Assembly: GCF_937949835.1 (NCBI RefSeq)
Contig: NZ_CALEDC010000496.1
Span: forward strand, 1-5,946
DNA length: 5,946 bases
Source: an uncultured Campylobacter sp.
GTDB lineage: Bacteria; Campylobacterota; Campylobacteria; Campylobacterales; Campylobacteraceae
Direction of reading: 5' to 3'
In this document: one piece after another, positions 1 through 5,343 of the stretch
Numbering within the stretch: the first letter of the stretch is position 1
Layout of the letters: each line of letters opens with the position of its first letter
Notes under the pieces: generated by a model
What the model saw: only the letters and a program-made list of their open reading frames with translations
The model's database searches: none
What the model was told of the DNA's origin: nothing
Translations under genes and position numbers: made by a program

Positions 1-341
1 AAAATATGGTCGCCAACGGATCATGCGTCATTCAGATGATGTGCGATCTCGTAGACGGCAAGGGCGATGCGTCCATCATCGAAAAGCGCCTAACGACGCA
101 CGATAGATTTAAAGACAAGATCGAATATATGCCTATCGACGAGAAACTCATCCCGCCCGGGCCGCTTACCTTTACGCTAAATATCATGAAATACGTAAAA
201 GACGAGAAGCTGGCCGACGACTTCGCGGACTTCGTCTGCTCCGTGGAGGGGCAGGGAATTTTCGAGCGACACGGCTTTACCTCCATCCATTCGGCGCGCG
301 GGCTTGAACTCATAGAAAGGTTTGGTGTAAAAGATGTTTAG
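1..341 (+). CDS. Periplasmic substrate-binding protein, ModA-like, C-terminal part (5' truncated)
   Basis: This is the C-terminal end of an extracellular solute-binding protein. The frame is open to the window edge (first full codon at 3-5), so the ATG at position 6 is probably internal and the signal peptide lies outside. The tail has the signature of molybdate/tungstate-type binding proteins: the PPGPLTFTLNIMKY strand, then LADDFADFVCSVEGQGIFERHGF, the 'FxxFvxSxEGQxIFxxxGF' ending of ModA-like (SBP_bac_11) proteins. About 18 residues follow this motif, slightly longer than E. coli ModA. By family, such proteins deliver an oxyanion to an ABC permease; none is visible here. The stop codon overlaps the start of the next gene by 8 nt, so it shares an operon with the NapH-like and NifB-like genes. 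The family call is fairly secure; molybdate as the ligand is inferred, and tungstate or another anion is possible. Confidence 0.7.
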   Translation, partial: NMVANGSCVIQMMCDLVDGKGDASIIEKRLTTHDRFKDKIEYMPIDEKLIPPGPLTFTLNIMKYVKDEKLADDFADFVCSVEGQGIFERHGFTSIHSARGLELIERFGVKDV

Positions 342-1110
342 TATCGTAAATATGGCAAAGATGAAAAAAGTCTCTAGGCTAACTAAAATTCGTCGATTGG
401 TGCAGCTGATTTTTATCGGCGCGATCGGGCAATGGGCGTATTACGGAATTTTCAGATGCCCTTTTATCGTACCTTTCGTAAACTGCCAATCCTGCCCGAT
501 AATCACGTGCTGGGGGCGGATCGCGACCGTCTTTTTCGGATTTTGGCTATTTATCCCCGTGCTAGTTATTTTCCTTGGGCGCGCGTTTTGCGGCTGGCTT
601 TGCCCGGGCGGATTCGTAAATCAAATGCTCGGCAAATTTGCCGCCTTTAAGCTCAAGCTAAAAAATAACAGGAAGCTGCGATATGCGCAGATAGGCATGG
701 TTTTAGCCGTATTGCTTAGCGCGGGCGTGTATTTTATCTACGGCAACCCCCGCGTTATGATCCCTATCCGCACCAGCGACGAGTATCTAAACGCCGTTAT
801 CATGTCCTTTAAATTTTCCGACTGGTACTGGGCGGTTCGCACTGCCGTAGTCGTGGCCCTCATCGCCGCATCCTTGATCGTCGCAAATTTATGGTGTCGC
901 TTTGCCTGTCCTAGCGGCGGCATAATGGAGCTGCTGCGTAAAATTTCAATATTTCGCGTTTATAAAACGAGCGCCTGCGATAACTGCAACGCCTGTTTGC
1001 GCAAATGCGAAATGGGCACGAGACCGGACGAGATGAACTGCACGAACTGCGGCGATTGTATGGATGTTTGCCACGCGGACGCCATAAAATTCGGAAGGAA
1101 AAAAGATTGA
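334..1110 (+). CDS. NapH/NosR-type integral membrane 4Fe-4S electron transfer protein
   Basis: This 258-residue membrane ferredoxin has the plan of NapH, MauN and the NosR C-terminal half. Hydrophobic segments lie at about 22-40, 62-82, 116-136 and 166-186. Two CxxxCP motifs follow membrane helices (CGWLCP at 86-91 and CRFACP at 188-193). The C-terminus carries two [4Fe-4S] sites: C215, C218, C221, C225 and C236, C239, C242, C246. Extra cysteines at 51, 54 and 59 sit near the first membrane segment. E. coli NapH (about 287 residues) is similar in size. By family it would pass electrons from the quinol pool across or along the inner membrane to a partner. ATG 334 overlaps the upstream stop, and a weak GAAAGG lies 13 nt before it; ATG 352 or 361 are alternatives. 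The gene ends in TGATG with the NifB-like gene, so it may supply electrons to that pathway rather than to nitrate reductase (inference). Confidence 0.85.
   Translation: MFSIVNMAKMKKVSRLTKIRRLVQLIFIGAIGQWAYYGIFRCPFIVPFVNCQSCPIITCWGRIATVFFGFWLFIPVLVIFLGRAFCGWLCPGGFVNQMLGKFAAFKLKLKNNRKLRYAQIGMVLAVLLSAGVYFIYGNPRVMIPIRTSDEYLNAVIMSFKFSDWYWAVRTAVVVALIAASLIVANLWCRFACPSGGIMELLRKISIFRVYKTSACDNCNACLRKCEMGTRPDEMNCTNCGDCMDVCHADAIKFGRKKD
1093..1099 (+). promoter_or_regulatory. Ribosome binding site fixing the NifB-like start
   Basis: GGAAGGA lies 10 nt before ATG 1110, inside the last codons of the upstream gene. An in-frame ATG also exists at 1005, but its extra 35 residues are just the frame-shifted ferredoxin coding region. 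The Shine-Dalgarno match and the TGATG overlap favour 1110. Confidence 0.75.
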
Positions 1111-1937
1111 TGAATTTTTTCGCCAAACCCTCCTTCGACAACCACCCCTGCTTTAGCAAAAAAGCGTCCGCGAGCTACGGGCGCGTGCACCTTCCCGTAG
1201 CGCCGCATTGCAATATCCAATGCAATTTTTGCAACCGCATCTACGACTGCGCCAACGAAAATCGCCCCGGCGTAACGGGGAGGGTGCAAAGCCCGGACGA
1301 AGCCGCGCTATACGTGGAAAATCTATTTAAATTTAGACAAGATATCTCGGTCATCGGTATCGCAGGGCCCGGAGATCCTATGTGCGATGCCGACAAAACT
1401 TTGTCTACCTTTGAAAAATGCAAAGCCCGCTTCCCTCGCGCCCTGCTTTGTCTGTCCACAAACGGTCTAGCTCTGCCCGAGCACGTGGATGATATCGTGC
1501 GCATCGGCGTGAGCCACGTGACGGTAACGGTCAATGCCGTAACGCCCGAAGTGGGCGGCAAAATTTATGCCTGGGTACGCCACGGAAATAGAATTTACCG
1601 CGGCGAAGAGGGTGCTAGAATTCTTGGGGCGCGCCAAGAGGAGGGAATCCGCAAGCTAAAAGAAGCCCGCATGATCGTAAAGATCAATACGGTCGTAATC
1701 CCGGGGGTAAATATGGATCACGTCCCGCAAATCGCGAAAAAAGCTAAGGAGTGGCAAGCCGATATCATGAACTGTATGGCGATGATCCCCGTGCATGATA
1801 CCCCTTTTGCAAATATCAAATCGCCCTCGAATGAAGAAATTCGTAGCATGCGAAAGCTCATTGGTGGCTCAATGGCGCAGATGACTCACTGCAGCAGATG
1901 CCGCGCCGACGCATGCGGTAAGCTTTGCGAGAGATAA
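1110..1937 (+). CDS. nifB: NifB-type radical SAM protein (nitrogenase-type cofactor precursor synthesis), stand-alone SAM domain
   Basis: This 275-residue protein matches NifB throughout. NifB uses SAM chemistry to fuse two [4Fe-4S] clusters and insert carbide, giving NifB-co, the core of nitrogenase-type cofactors. The radical SAM motif is C34-x3-C38-x2-C41 within VAPHCNIQCNFCNRIYDC. Other NifB hallmarks are NHPC (H12, C14), C47, GIAGPGDP at 83-90, C114 in LCLSTNG, HVTVTVNAV near 136-144, a KIYAW motif and the CxxCRADA ending (C261, C264). These are the residues known to hold the RS, K1 and K2 clusters, so the protein looks catalytically competent. It lacks the C-terminal NifX-like domain of Azotobacter NifB, as do short archaeal and some bacterial forms. 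Start 1110 overlaps the membrane ferredoxin stop and a terminator follows directly. The NifB family is clear, but whether it serves nitrogenase or another nitrogenase-like enzyme cannot be told here. Confidence 0.88.
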   Translation: MNFFAKPSFDNHPCFSKKASASYGRVHLPVAPHCNIQCNFCNRIYDCANENRPGVTGRVQSPDEAALYVENLFKFRQDISVIGIAGPGDPMCDADKTLSTFEKCKARFPRALLCLSTNGLALPEHVDDIVRIGVSHVTVTVNAVTPEVGGKIYAWVRHGNRIYRGEEGARILGARQEEGIRKLKEARMIVKINTVVIPGVNMDHVPQIAKKAKEWQADIMNCMAMIPVHDTPFANIKSPSNEEIRSMRKLIGGSMAQMTHCSRCRADACGKLCER

Positions 1938-1961
1938 AGACCTGCTTTTAGCGGGTCTTTT
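1936..1961 (+). terminator. Intrinsic terminator after the NifB-like gene
   Basis: A 10-bp stem (AAAGACCTGC / GCGGGTCTTT, one G-T pair) with loop TTTTA is followed by a short T run. It overlaps the stop codon and closes the three-gene unit. Confidence 0.85.
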
Positions 1962-2013
1962 ATCCGGCGCAGAATACACTCTCATAGCGAACGTAAAATT
2001 TTATGAAGAGATT

Positions 2014-2038
2014 TAAATTTAGAATTTGTCTAAATTTA
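2014..2038. repeat. 10-bp perfect inverted repeat
   Basis: TAAATTTAGA (2014-2023) and TCTAAATTTA (2029-2038) are exact reverse complements separated by ATTTG. It could be an operator or just part of the AAATTT-rich spacer typical of this genome. Confidence 0.5.
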
Positions 2039-2048
2039 GAACTAGCAA

Positions 2049-2086
2049 GCAGCCGATAAGCGGCTTTTTGGCTGCGGCGGTTTTTT
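2049..2086 (+). terminator. Second terminator-like element with two competing hairpins
   Basis: A short hairpin AGCCG-ATAAG-CGGCT (2051-2065) is followed directly by TTTTT. A wider stem, GCAGCC (2049-2054) with GGCTGC (2070-2075), uses overlapping bases, so the two cannot form together. TTTTTT follows again at 2081-2086. It may be a backup terminator that insulates the next gene. Confidence 0.45.
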
Positions 2087-2106
2087 AAAATTTAAAAACA
2101 ATTTTT

Positions 2107-2120
2107 AAATAATATTATTT
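2107..2120. promoter_or_regulatory. Perfect AT-rich 14-bp palindrome at about -40, possible activator site
   Basis: AAATAATATTATTT reads the same on both strands. Its centre lies about 40 bp before the start site predicted from the -10 box at 2141-2146, the usual place for a class II activator. The protein is unknown, and in such AT-rich DNA a chance match is possible. Confidence 0.3.
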
Positions 2121-2134
2121 TGCTTTTATTTAAC

Positions 2135-2155
2135 TTTGGGTATAATTTTCCCAAA
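2135..2155 (+). promoter_or_regulatory. Promoter of the flavoprotein gene: TATAAT -10 inside an inverted repeat
   Basis: TATAAT (2141-2146) is a perfect sigma-70 -10 box preceded by GGG, in an AT-rich stretch without a clear -35, as is usual in Campylobacter. TTTGGG (2135-2140) and CCCAAA (2150-2155) flank it as exact inverted arms, so a bound dimer could block RNA polymerase. The predicted start is near 2153, giving a leader of about 50 nt. Confidence 0.65.
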
Positions 2156-2172
2156 ATTAGGCATCAAAAAAA

Positions 2173-2185
2173 ACCGTATAACGGT
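2173..2185 (+). promoter_or_regulatory. Small inverted repeat in the flavoprotein mRNA leader
   Basis: ACCGT-ATA-ACGGT is a perfect 5-bp inverted repeat with a 3-nt centre, ending 6 nt before the AAGGAG ribosome binding site (2192-2197). It could be an operator or a small RNA hairpin affecting mRNA stability. No function can be assigned. Confidence 0.35.
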
Positions 2186-2202
2186 AAAATAAAGGAGACA
2201 TC

Positions 2203-3753
2203 ATGGAAAACGTTTCAAGACGTGATCTGCTCAAAATGAGCCTAGTTGGCGCGGGTGCTTTAGCGCTCGGCTCCGTAAACGCAAACGCTGCGGTTAACGC
2301 TAAAGACGTCAAATTTGACGAAGAGTGGGACGTAGTTATCGTTGGTTCAGGCTTTGCCGGACTTGCGGCCGGTATAACAGCAGCCGAAAAAGGCAATAAA
2401 GTCCTAATCCTAGAAAAGATGGGACGCGTCGGCGGTAACTCCGTTATCAACGGCGGAATTTTTGCCGTTCCAAACAGCGACAAACAAAAAGCCGAAGGCA
2501 TCAAAGATAGCAACGAGCTATTTATCAAAGACTGTCTAAAAGCCGGCCGCGGCCTAAACCACGTAGATCTAATCGACACCATCGCTACTCGCGCGCAAGA
2601 CGCATATAAACTAACTCTAAAATGCGGCGCTAAATACATAGATAAAGTTACTCACGCAGGCGGACACAGCGTACCTAGATCGCTTCAAACAGCTAACGGC
2701 TCAGGCTCAGGTATCGTTCAGCCGATGGTAGAATACTTTAAAAACCTACAAGGCTGCGAGCTAAGACAAAGAGCTAAATTTGACGAATTCGTCCTAGGCG
2801 AGGACGGCGGCGTGGACGGCGTGATCATCAGAGAGGATTATAAATTTGATCCAAAGAGCCAAAAAGACGACGCCGAAAACACCACGGGAACTAAAAAGAC
2901 GATAAAAGCTAAAAAAGGCGTAGTACTAGCAGCGGGCGGATTCTGCCGCGACGTATTCTTTAGACAGGTTCAAGATCCATCTATCCTACCAACCACAGAT
3001 AGCACAAACCACCCGGGCGCAACAGCGGGCGCTATGAAAGAGGCGTTTAGGATCGGCGCTACTCCAGTGCAGCTAAGCTGGATACAATTTGGTCCATGGG
3101 CATGCCCTGACGAAAAAGGCTTTGGCGTAGGCTCTATGTTTAACGTAAACGGAAGCTTCCGCTACGGAATTTCAGTCGATCCAAGAACAGGCAAACGCTA
3201 TATGAACGAGCTAGCAGACCGCCGCACCCGCTCTCAAGCTATGTTTAAAGTAATCGACGCAAAAGCAGATATCTATCCTATCAACTTCTGCGATAGCGAT
3301 GGCGTAAAAAATATGGTCATACCTGAACACTACACCAAACCGCTAGAATCAGGCGTACTAAAGAAATTTGAAACTCTAGACGAACTAGCGGCTTTTTATA
3401 AAATCCCTGCCGCAGAGCTAAAAAAGACCGTCGAGAGATATAATAGCTTCGTTAAATCAGGTAAAGACGAGGACTTTGGCAAACCTATGGATAAAACCAC
3501 TACAAACGGCGTAGATATCTCTAAACCGCCTTTCTACGCTATGCGAGGTACGCCAAAACTCCACCACACTATGGGCGGTATCGATATCAATACCAAAGCC
3601 CAGGTTATCTCGCTACAAACAGAGATGCCTATTCCTAGACTATTTGCCGCAGGCGAGATCACCGGCGGTGTACACGGAGCTAGCCGCTTAGGTAGCGTGG
3701 CGATAGCTGACTGCTTAACGTTTGGTATGATAGCCGGTGAGAATATAGGCTAA
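2203..3753 (+). CDS. Tat-exported flavocytochrome c-type FAD reductase (fumarate/urocanate/methacrylate reductase family)
   Basis: This 516-residue periplasmic flavoprotein would reduce an alkene-type acceptor such as fumarate, urocanate or methacrylate in anaerobic respiration. It opens with a twin-arginine signal (SRRDLLK at 5-11, hydrophobic stretch, NANAA at about 26-30). The FAD fold starts at 43 with VVIVGSGFAG, E71 for the ribose, and GGNS at 77-80. The capping domain and the second FAD part follow, with NELADRRTR (R340 in the place of Fcc3 R402), HHTMGG at 454-459 and GGVHGASRLG (R495 in the place of Fcc3 R545). The fumarate reductase motif IQxHPT is here IQFGPW (294-299), so the histidine that grips fumarate is missing and another substrate is likely. 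There is no haem CxxCH motif, so a separate cytochrome c must donate electrons. The gene stands alone between terminators. The start is supported by AAGGAG 5 nt upstream and the Tat signal. The family is secure; the substrate is not known. Confidence 0.88.
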   Translation: MENVSRRDLLKMSLVGAGALALGSVNANAAVNAKDVKFDEEWDVVIVGSGFAGLAAGITAAEKGNKVLILEKMGRVGGNSVINGGIFAVPNSDKQKAEGIKDSNELFIKDCLKAGRGLNHVDLIDTIATRAQDAYKLTLKCGAKYIDKVTHAGGHSVPRSLQTANGSGSGIVQPMVEYFKNLQGCELRQRAKFDEFVLGEDGGVDGVIIREDYKFDPKSQKDDAENTTGTKKTIKAKKGVVLAAGGFCRDVFFRQVQDPSILPTTDSTNHPGATAGAMKEAFRIGATPVQLSWIQFGPWACPDEKGFGVGSMFNVNGSFRYGISVDPRTGKRYMNELADRRTRSQAMFKVIDAKADIYPINFCDSDGVKNMVIPEHYTKPLESGVLKKFETLDELAAFYKIPAAELKKTVERYNSFVKSGKDEDFGKPMDKTTTNGVDISKPPFYAMRGTPKLHHTMGGIDINTKAQVISLQTEMPIPRLFAAGEITGGVHGASRLGSVAIADCLTFGMIAGENIG

Positions 3754-3759
3754 TTTGCG

Positions 3760-3779
3760 GCGTCTTTCGGACGCTTTTT
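3760..3779 (+). terminator. Intrinsic terminator of the flavoprotein gene
   Basis: A perfect GCGTC / GACGC stem with a TTTCG loop is followed by TTTTT, starting 6 nt after the stop codon. It indicates a single-gene transcript. Confidence 0.85.
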
Positions 3780-3788
3780 GCAGATTTT

Positions 3789-3839
3789 GTTAAAATTTGA
3801 CTTGATAGGCTATATGCCTTATCTTCGTCAAATTTTAAC
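3789..3839. repeat. 51-nt hairpin with 13-bp perfect outer arms
   Basis: GTTAAAATTTGAC (3789-3801) and GTCAAATTTTAAC (3827-3839) are exact reverse complements. The inside folds further: GATAGGC pairs with GCCTTATC with one bulged T, around a TATAT loop. No T run follows on the + strand. It may be a structured RNA, an mRNA 3' end stabiliser or an intergenic repeat unit. Confidence 0.6.
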
Positions 3840-3842
3840 TTC

Positions 3843-3875
3843 TTCTGCTTGCAGCTGCGAGCTTGCGAAGCAGAA
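3843..3875. repeat. GC-rich hairpin next to the 51-nt hairpin
   Basis: TTCTGCTT (3843-3850) and AAGCAGAA (3868-3875) pair exactly, and the inside continues as GCAGCT with AGCTTGC around a GCG loop, with bulges. It begins 3 nt after the previous hairpin. No T run follows on either side, so it is not a standard terminator. Confidence 0.5.
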
Positions 3876-3915
3876 AACCCCAAAAATCGCCTCGAAATAC
3901 TTGCAAATATTATTT

Positions 3916-3947
3916 AGTATCGCAGGTTAAATTTAACCTGCGATACT
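3916..3947. repeat. Perfect 32-bp palindrome, possible terminator
   Basis: The left half AGTATCGCAGGTTAAA (3916-3931) is followed at once by its exact reverse complement (3932-3947), with no spacer. As RNA it would give a stem of 14 bp or so with an AATT-like loop, followed by a short T run (3947-3950). It could be a terminator, a dimer binding site or the core of a small repeat. Confidence 0.65.
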
Positions 3948-4145
3948 TTTAAATTTAAAGTCAAATCTATAAAATTTACTCCGCTAAAATTTAAACTCGC
4001 AGCGCGATAGCGCCAAATAAATTTAAACCTGCGCGCAGGCGCCACAAATATAATGCTTAGAAAAAAGAGAACTGTTTTAGAAATTTTAGCCAAAAGTACG
4101 CTGCGCACAGCTCAAAACATAAAATTTAAAATAAGCCGTTTTCGA

Positions 4146-4151
4146 TATAAT
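4146..4151 (+). promoter_or_regulatory. Probable proB promoter -10 box
   Basis: TATAAT, followed by TTTC exactly as in the flavoprotein promoter, lies 23 nt before the proB start. The predicted transcript begins near 4158, leaving a leader of about 17 nt that just includes the GGAG ribosome binding site (4165-4168). No clear -35 is seen. Confidence 0.6.
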
Positions 4152-4174
4152 TTTCAAAAATTTCGGAGCGGAAA

Positions 4175-5296
4175 ATGGGTAGAAAAGAGCTTCTGGGCGG
4201 CGCAAAACGTATCGTCGTAAAAATCGGTACTTCAACGCTTACCAATGCGGACGGTTCGCTAAATGAGCGGCTCATCAAAAGTCTAGTCGCACAAATTTGC
4301 AAGCTAAAAGATGCGGGCTTTTGCGTGGCTTTGGTAAGCTCGGGCGCCGTGGGCGCGGGCATGGGGCTGCTAGGCATCGCGCAAAGACCCAAAATTTTAA
4401 GCCGCAAGCAGGCTCTGGCGGCGGTCGGGCAGGTCGCGCTTATGCATCTTTACGAGCGGCTGTTTTGGGCGCATGACCGCATTATCGCGCAGCTGCTGTT
4501 AAGCCGAGGCGATTTTAGCGACAGGGCGCGCTATCTTAGCGTGCGAAACGTCTGTGCGGAGCTACTCTTGCGCGGCATCGTGCCGATCATAAACGAAAAC
4601 GATCCCGTCGTAGCAGATGAACTGAAAGTGGGCGACAACGACACGCTAAGTGCGCTAGTAGCGGGGCTAATCGATGCTGATCTGCTCGTGATTTTAAGCG
4701 ATATCGACGGGCTGTACGACAAAAATCCGAGCGAGCACGCGGACGCAAAACTTTTAAGCTTTATCGAAAAAATCGACGAGCACGTCGTCAAAATGGCAGG
4801 CGACGAGGGCAGTAAATTCGGCACAGGCGGCATGGCGACCAAGATCGCGGCGGCGCAAATGGCAAATCAGATCGGCACTAGTCTGATCATCGCAAACGGG
4901 CGTACGGACGGAATTTTGCTTAAAATAGCGGCGGGCGACGAGGTCGGCACCCTCTTTAGCGCGGGCGCAGCGCGGCTTAGCTCGCGTAAATACTGGCTCG
5001 CATACGGCGCGATTAGCAAAGGCGCGGTGATTATCGACGCGGGTGCGGCAGAGGCGATAAAATCGGGCAAAAGCCTGCTTGCGGTCGGGATTGCAGAGGT
5101 GCGCGGCGAGTTTGAGCGCGGCGAGATCGTAAACGTCTACGCGACCGACGGCAAGCTGCTGGCGCACGGCATTAGCAACTATTCAAGCTGCGAGCTTGCG
5201 CGCATAGCGGGCGCAAAAAGCGATGAGATAGAGCATGCTTTAGGCTACAAAAGCGACGATGACGCGATACATGCGGATAATATCGCGCTGCAATGA
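4175..5296 (+). CDS. proB: Glutamate 5-kinase (gamma-glutamyl kinase)
   Basis: ProB phosphorylates L-glutamate with ATP to gamma-glutamyl phosphate, the first and usually proline-inhibited step of proline synthesis in the cytoplasm. At 373 residues it matches the E. coli enzyme (367). The amino acid kinase domain (about 10-260) shows VVKIGTS at 14-20, SSGAVGAG at 55-62, NENDPV at 140-145, VGDND at 152-156, LSDIDGLY at 174-181 and GTGGMATKI at 216-224, covering nucleotide and glutamate binding. A C-terminal PUA domain (about 278-355) begins at GAISKGAVIIDAGA. Some epsilonproteobacterial ProBs lack this domain, so its presence is worth noting. The start is supported by GGAG 6 nt upstream and a TATAAT box close by. 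proA begins 537 nt downstream after a small broken gene, so the usual tight proBA pairing is loosened. Codons are GC-rich (GCG, CGC, CTG), unlike the upstream flavoprotein gene. Confidence 0.95.
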   Translation: MGRKELLGGAKRIVVKIGTSTLTNADGSLNERLIKSLVAQICKLKDAGFCVALVSSGAVGAGMGLLGIAQRPKILSRKQALAAVGQVALMHLYERLFWAHDRIIAQLLLSRGDFSDRARYLSVRNVCAELLLRGIVPIINENDPVVADELKVGDNDTLSALVAGLIDADLLVILSDIDGLYDKNPSEHADAKLLSFIEKIDEHVVKMAGDEGSKFGTGGMATKIAAAQMANQIGTSLIIANGRTDGILLKIAAGDEVGTLFSAGAARLSSRKYWLAYGAISKGAVIIDAGAAEAIKSGKSLLAVGIAEVRGEFERGEIVNVYATDGKLLAHGISNYSSCELARIAGAKSDEIEHALGYKSDDDAIHADNIALQ

Positions 5297-5315
5297 AATT
5301 TTAGCTGTGTTCGCG

Positions 5316-5333
5316 CGTTTAAAATTTTAAACG
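5316..5333. promoter_or_regulatory. Perfect 18-bp palindrome touching the EF-hand gene ribosome binding site
   Basis: CGTTTAAAATTTTAAACG is fully self-complementary. Its last base is the first G of the GGAGG ribosome binding site (5333-5337), 6 nt from ATG 5344. It could be an operator or an RNA hairpin that modulates translation, though being mostly A and T it would be a weak RNA stem. Confidence 0.45.
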
Positions 5334-5343
5334 GAGGACGTAG

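Larger units (their letters stand above)
3780..4140. other. Gene-free spacer between the flavoprotein gene and proB
   Basis: No open frame here has both a credible start with a ribosome binding site and a protein-like composition. Minus-strand frames across 3680-3883 and 3914-4108 run through palindromes and AAATTT words and look like chance. Besides the three large inverted repeats listed separately, the stretch holds GCGC-GATA-GCGC (4002-4013) and the perfect palindrome CCTGCGCGCAGG (4028-4039). The AAATTTAA word recurs throughout. I see no tRNA or known riboswitch. Confidence 0.6.

Noticed and set aside
1005..1109. A 35-residue N-terminal extension of the NifB-like protein from ATG 1005
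   Set aside because: It overlaps the cysteine-rich ferredoxin coding region in another frame, and ATG 1110 has a good ribosome binding site and a natural NifB start.
3680..3883. Minus-strand 67-residue frame
   Set aside because: It overlaps the end of the flavoprotein gene, its terminator and two hairpins, so it is most likely chance.
3914..4108. Minus-strand 64-residue frame with a hydrophobic stretch
   Set aside because: It runs through the 32-bp palindrome and AAATTT-rich DNA, and there is no clear ribosome binding site or recognisable domain.
4754..5167. Minus-strand 137-residue frame inside proB
   Set aside because: It lies wholly within the well-supported proB gene and is an antisense shadow of GC-rich codons.
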